Shown here piece by piece: positions 8,290 through 10,226 of a DNA stretch of 10,226 nucleotides (the stretch's first letter is position 1; each line of letters opens with the position of its first letter). This stretch comes from Smittium mucronatum. Its lineage: Eukaryota > Kickxellomycota > Harpellomycetes > Harpellales > Legeriomycetaceae. Below the pieces are notes generated by a model. It was given only the letters and a program-made list of their open reading frames with translations. It was not told the DNA's origin and searched no databases. The stretch covers positions 1 to 10,226 of the forward strand of contig LSSL01002081.1 in the NCBI GenBank assembly GCA_001953115.1, given 5' to 3'. A program made the position numbers and the translations under genes.

Positions 8290-8464
8290 TTAACCCTTTT
8301 AGTACCGGCAGCACAAAAATTGCACTCAATTTTTGGTCAATACAAGCATTTTAAAAAAAGAGATTGCCGTTTGTAATTGACTTGAATATTATCAACATCG
8401 AATAGAAAAATGTACAATTCCACAAATAGGAATTCAATACATTTTCAGGTAAGAAAAGGTTTAA
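8290..8464. mobile_element. Candidate TTAA-bounded MITE, copy 1 (piggyBac-type)
   Basis: The 175-bp segment starts TTAA-CCCTTTTAGTACCGG and ends, read inward from the other strand, TTAA-ACCTTTTCTTACCTG. Eleven of the first 15 terminal bases match, and TTAA stands at both ends as the target duplication expected of the piggyBac superfamily. It has no coding capacity. A hairpin lies near the left end. The ends are diverged, so this would be an old, immobile copy. Confidence 0.35.
8314..8335. repeat. Perfect 9-bp hairpin inside MITE copy 1
   Basis: CAAAAATTG and CAATTTTTG are perfect inverted repeats around the four-base loop CACT. It could fold as a DNA or RNA hairpin; a T-run in the right arm gives it some resemblance to a terminator, but no transcript is known to end here. 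Confidence 0.5.
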
Positions 8465-8552
8465 AAGTCAAGAGACCTTTACTATATTACCAATTCTTGA
8501 GTTGCTTTATTTTTAAATTCTAGAGATTCTTCTTGCTCTAATTTTCCTTTTA

Positions 8553-8726
8553 TTAACTCTTTCGTAACCGATGAGCCATTTAGTGCCATTTTCATAGCCA
8601 ATATTCATGTTTTCTTGATTTTCACTTAAAAAATCAAAATTGCACTGGTAAATCGTTGAAATTGGCAAATGTGCTAATAATTTAGCGAACCGGAGTTCTT
8701 GACACGCATGGAAATGAAAGAGTTAG
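8553..8726. mobile_element. Candidate TTAA-bounded MITE, copy 2 (piggyBac-type)
   Basis: The 174-bp segment starts TTAA-CTCTTTCGTAACCGATGAGC and ends, read from the other strand, CTAA-CTCTTTCATTTCC. Ten of the first 13 terminal bases match; the right TTAA has become TTAG. Its left end resembles that of copy 1 (C-Y-CTTT, then ACCG), and its length differs by one base. The interiors do not align clearly by eye, so common descent is an inference from ends and size. Confidence 0.33.
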
Positions 8727-10226
8727 CGAAATTTGTTTAAAATTATAATCGATTAGTCAACTAATTTAAATACTTTACAAGAAAAAAACAAATCAGAGTT
8801 GATATCATCTATATTATGATGGTACAATTTAGCTTTGCCATGCATTTATGAACCAAATAACTCGGAGTTTATTAACCAATGGTATCAATATTATTGAATA
8901 AATACCATACAGATCGTAACTGGATAAATCTTTTCAAACAACTTTTAAAACGCATTGAGTCTAATTACTTCGGGTCCCAAATTTCCTAGGTTTAATCTTT
9001 ACGTTTTGCTGATTTTCATTTGATGGCTAAGTGAAATTGCCCAATAGTAATATTTACTTCATGGAGTATTTATTATTGAATAATGAGTGGAATCACTGTA
9101 CCCAAGCCCAAAAGTAGAAAAAACGTGTATAAACATTGGCTGTATGTTTGAGAGAGAACAATTGGACTGAGTCACTTTAACGCGTTTAATATACTCTTAA
9201 ACTGAGTTAATTCGAATAACATAATATACCCCCCTCGTCTCATTGGTAATCCAATATTCCTATATCCAAGTAGCAAAATAGATATAATGCCATAAAGGGC
9301 ATGGGTACAAACACGGACTATTTGTTTCTGAATTTATTGTGGAGGATTCTGTTTTAAAAAAAGTTGAATTTCGCAATCTTAAAAATCACATTCACAAAAC
9401 AATTATATGACGTGTATATCCGTATGAATCTGAATCACAGTCACTATTTGCCACGGTTGCAAGTAATACTGCAGTGACATTCTAGAAATTAATTTTTTGA
9501 GGATTTAATTTATTAATAAATTGTGGAAAATGGGTTCATTAGAATCCGTATTATTTTTTAGGATTTTTTTTATCGAATTTAAAATAAAAAATGTCTATAT
9601 GAATGATATATATTCAAAATTTATGATTTACCTTGATGAGTTTCTAGAAATCAAAAAATTGAACATTGAGACTAAAAAAAAGATTATGAGCAAAAAAATG
9701 GACGTATTTTCATAAAACAGCTATAATTATATGTATATTTATGGGTAAAATTCCGTCCTTTTAATTCATGTAGAGTATCTAAGTTAAGATAGTCAAAATT
9801 GCACTCATTTGGATCCTGGATTGACTTTAACCAATAAACTACGCATAAAAATCTCATATCAATGTCTAATATAGCTAAATACATAAATGCTTTAAGCGAA
9901 ATTTCTGATAATCATTTTTCAGGGGATACATTTCAATATACTCAGAATTCAACAATCAGAAAAATTTAAATTTAAAACAATTCACAAAAATCAATTGATT
10001 GCTTGAAATCTAACTGAAGTGGAGAGAATAGACCCAACCTCATTATACATAAATAAATTTCACTTAGTAAATTTACTAATCTCAATATTTTAGCAGATAT
10101 GTATTTATTTTTGTAGGGGTTAGAATCTCAGACTGTAAAATATTGATTACTCCTAAGAGTGAAATACCTTGCCTTGGTTTAGGAGCTTAATAGTGTACTT
10201 TTTGAAGTAAACTAAACTAAAATTTC
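8727..10226. other. Gene-poor AT-rich intergenic DNA
   Basis: No gene is supported. The 64-codon reading frame at 9521-9715 begins with TTG, is rich in Lys, Ile and Phe, and resembles nothing I know. Small features are a 16-bp perfect palindrome AATTTATTAATAAATT (9507-9522), ACGCGT inside TTTAACGCGTTTAA (9180-9185), and a third copy of the word AAAATTGCACT (9795-9805). Confidence 0.6.
9507..9522. repeat. 16-bp perfect AT palindrome
   Basis: AATTTATTAATAAATT equals its own reverse complement. In DNA of this composition such palindromes arise easily; no function is suggested. Confidence 0.7.

Noticed and set aside
9180..9185. ACGCGT as an MBF/MCB cell-cycle promoter element
   Set aside because: A single site with no gene beside it; it sits in a simple palindrome and gives no regulatory context.
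9521..9884. ORFs at 9521-9715 (plus) and 9684-9884 (minus)
   Set aside because: They overlap, lack recognisable similarity, and show Lys/Ile/Phe/Asn bias; the first begins with TTG.
1..10226. CRISPR array, operon or phage-type system
   Set aside because: No regular repeat-spacer pattern, no ribosome-binding sites or packed genes; the introns show the DNA is eukaryotic.

Overview
The window reads as AT-rich nuclear DNA of a eukaryote with short introns, most likely a fungus. The evidence is one long protein gene split by introns of 62 and 70 nt with GTAAGT/GTATGT donors and TAG/CAG acceptors, no operon-like packing, a translation start in Kozak-like context, and long AT-rich non-coding DNA. 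The lineage cannot be fixed from the sequence. Fungus is favoured by the short introns and by the divergent form of the MED25 VWA domain, but other intron-poor eukaryotes are possible.

Positions 1-6073 (minus strand) hold one gene that leaves the window at its 3' end. Splicing three exons (6073-5763, 5700-2868, 2797-<1) gives an open frame of 1,980 codons without a stop. The protein is recognisable as Mediator subunit MED25. It has a VWA domain split by intron 1, a long low-complexity linker with a basic patch, coiled coils and a helical block, then an ACID/PTOV-type (SPOC-like) domain split by intron 2. After that comes more than 890 residues of Gln/Asn/Ser-rich sequence, including an uninterrupted run of 53 glutamines. 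The order VWA - ACID - Q-rich tail is that of plant MED25 (PFT1), at more than twice the length.

Positions 6074-6300 are the upstream region of this gene, with a candidate TATA box, a CCAAT box and a short uORF overlapping the start codon. From about 6300 to 10226 I find no convincing gene. This stretch has scattered short ORFs that AT-rich DNA produces by chance. It also has two neighbouring elements of almost equal size (175 and 174 bp), bounded by TTAA and imperfect inverted repeats beginning C-Y-CTTT, which look like decayed piggyBac-type MITEs. There are also a few short repeated words, a hairpin and a palindrome.

Functionally the window is one Mediator coactivator gene beside a gene-poor, repeat-bearing spacer. 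In known Mediators, MED25 sits in the nucleus and links DNA-bound activators, gripped by its ACID domain, to the Mediator core through its VWA domain.
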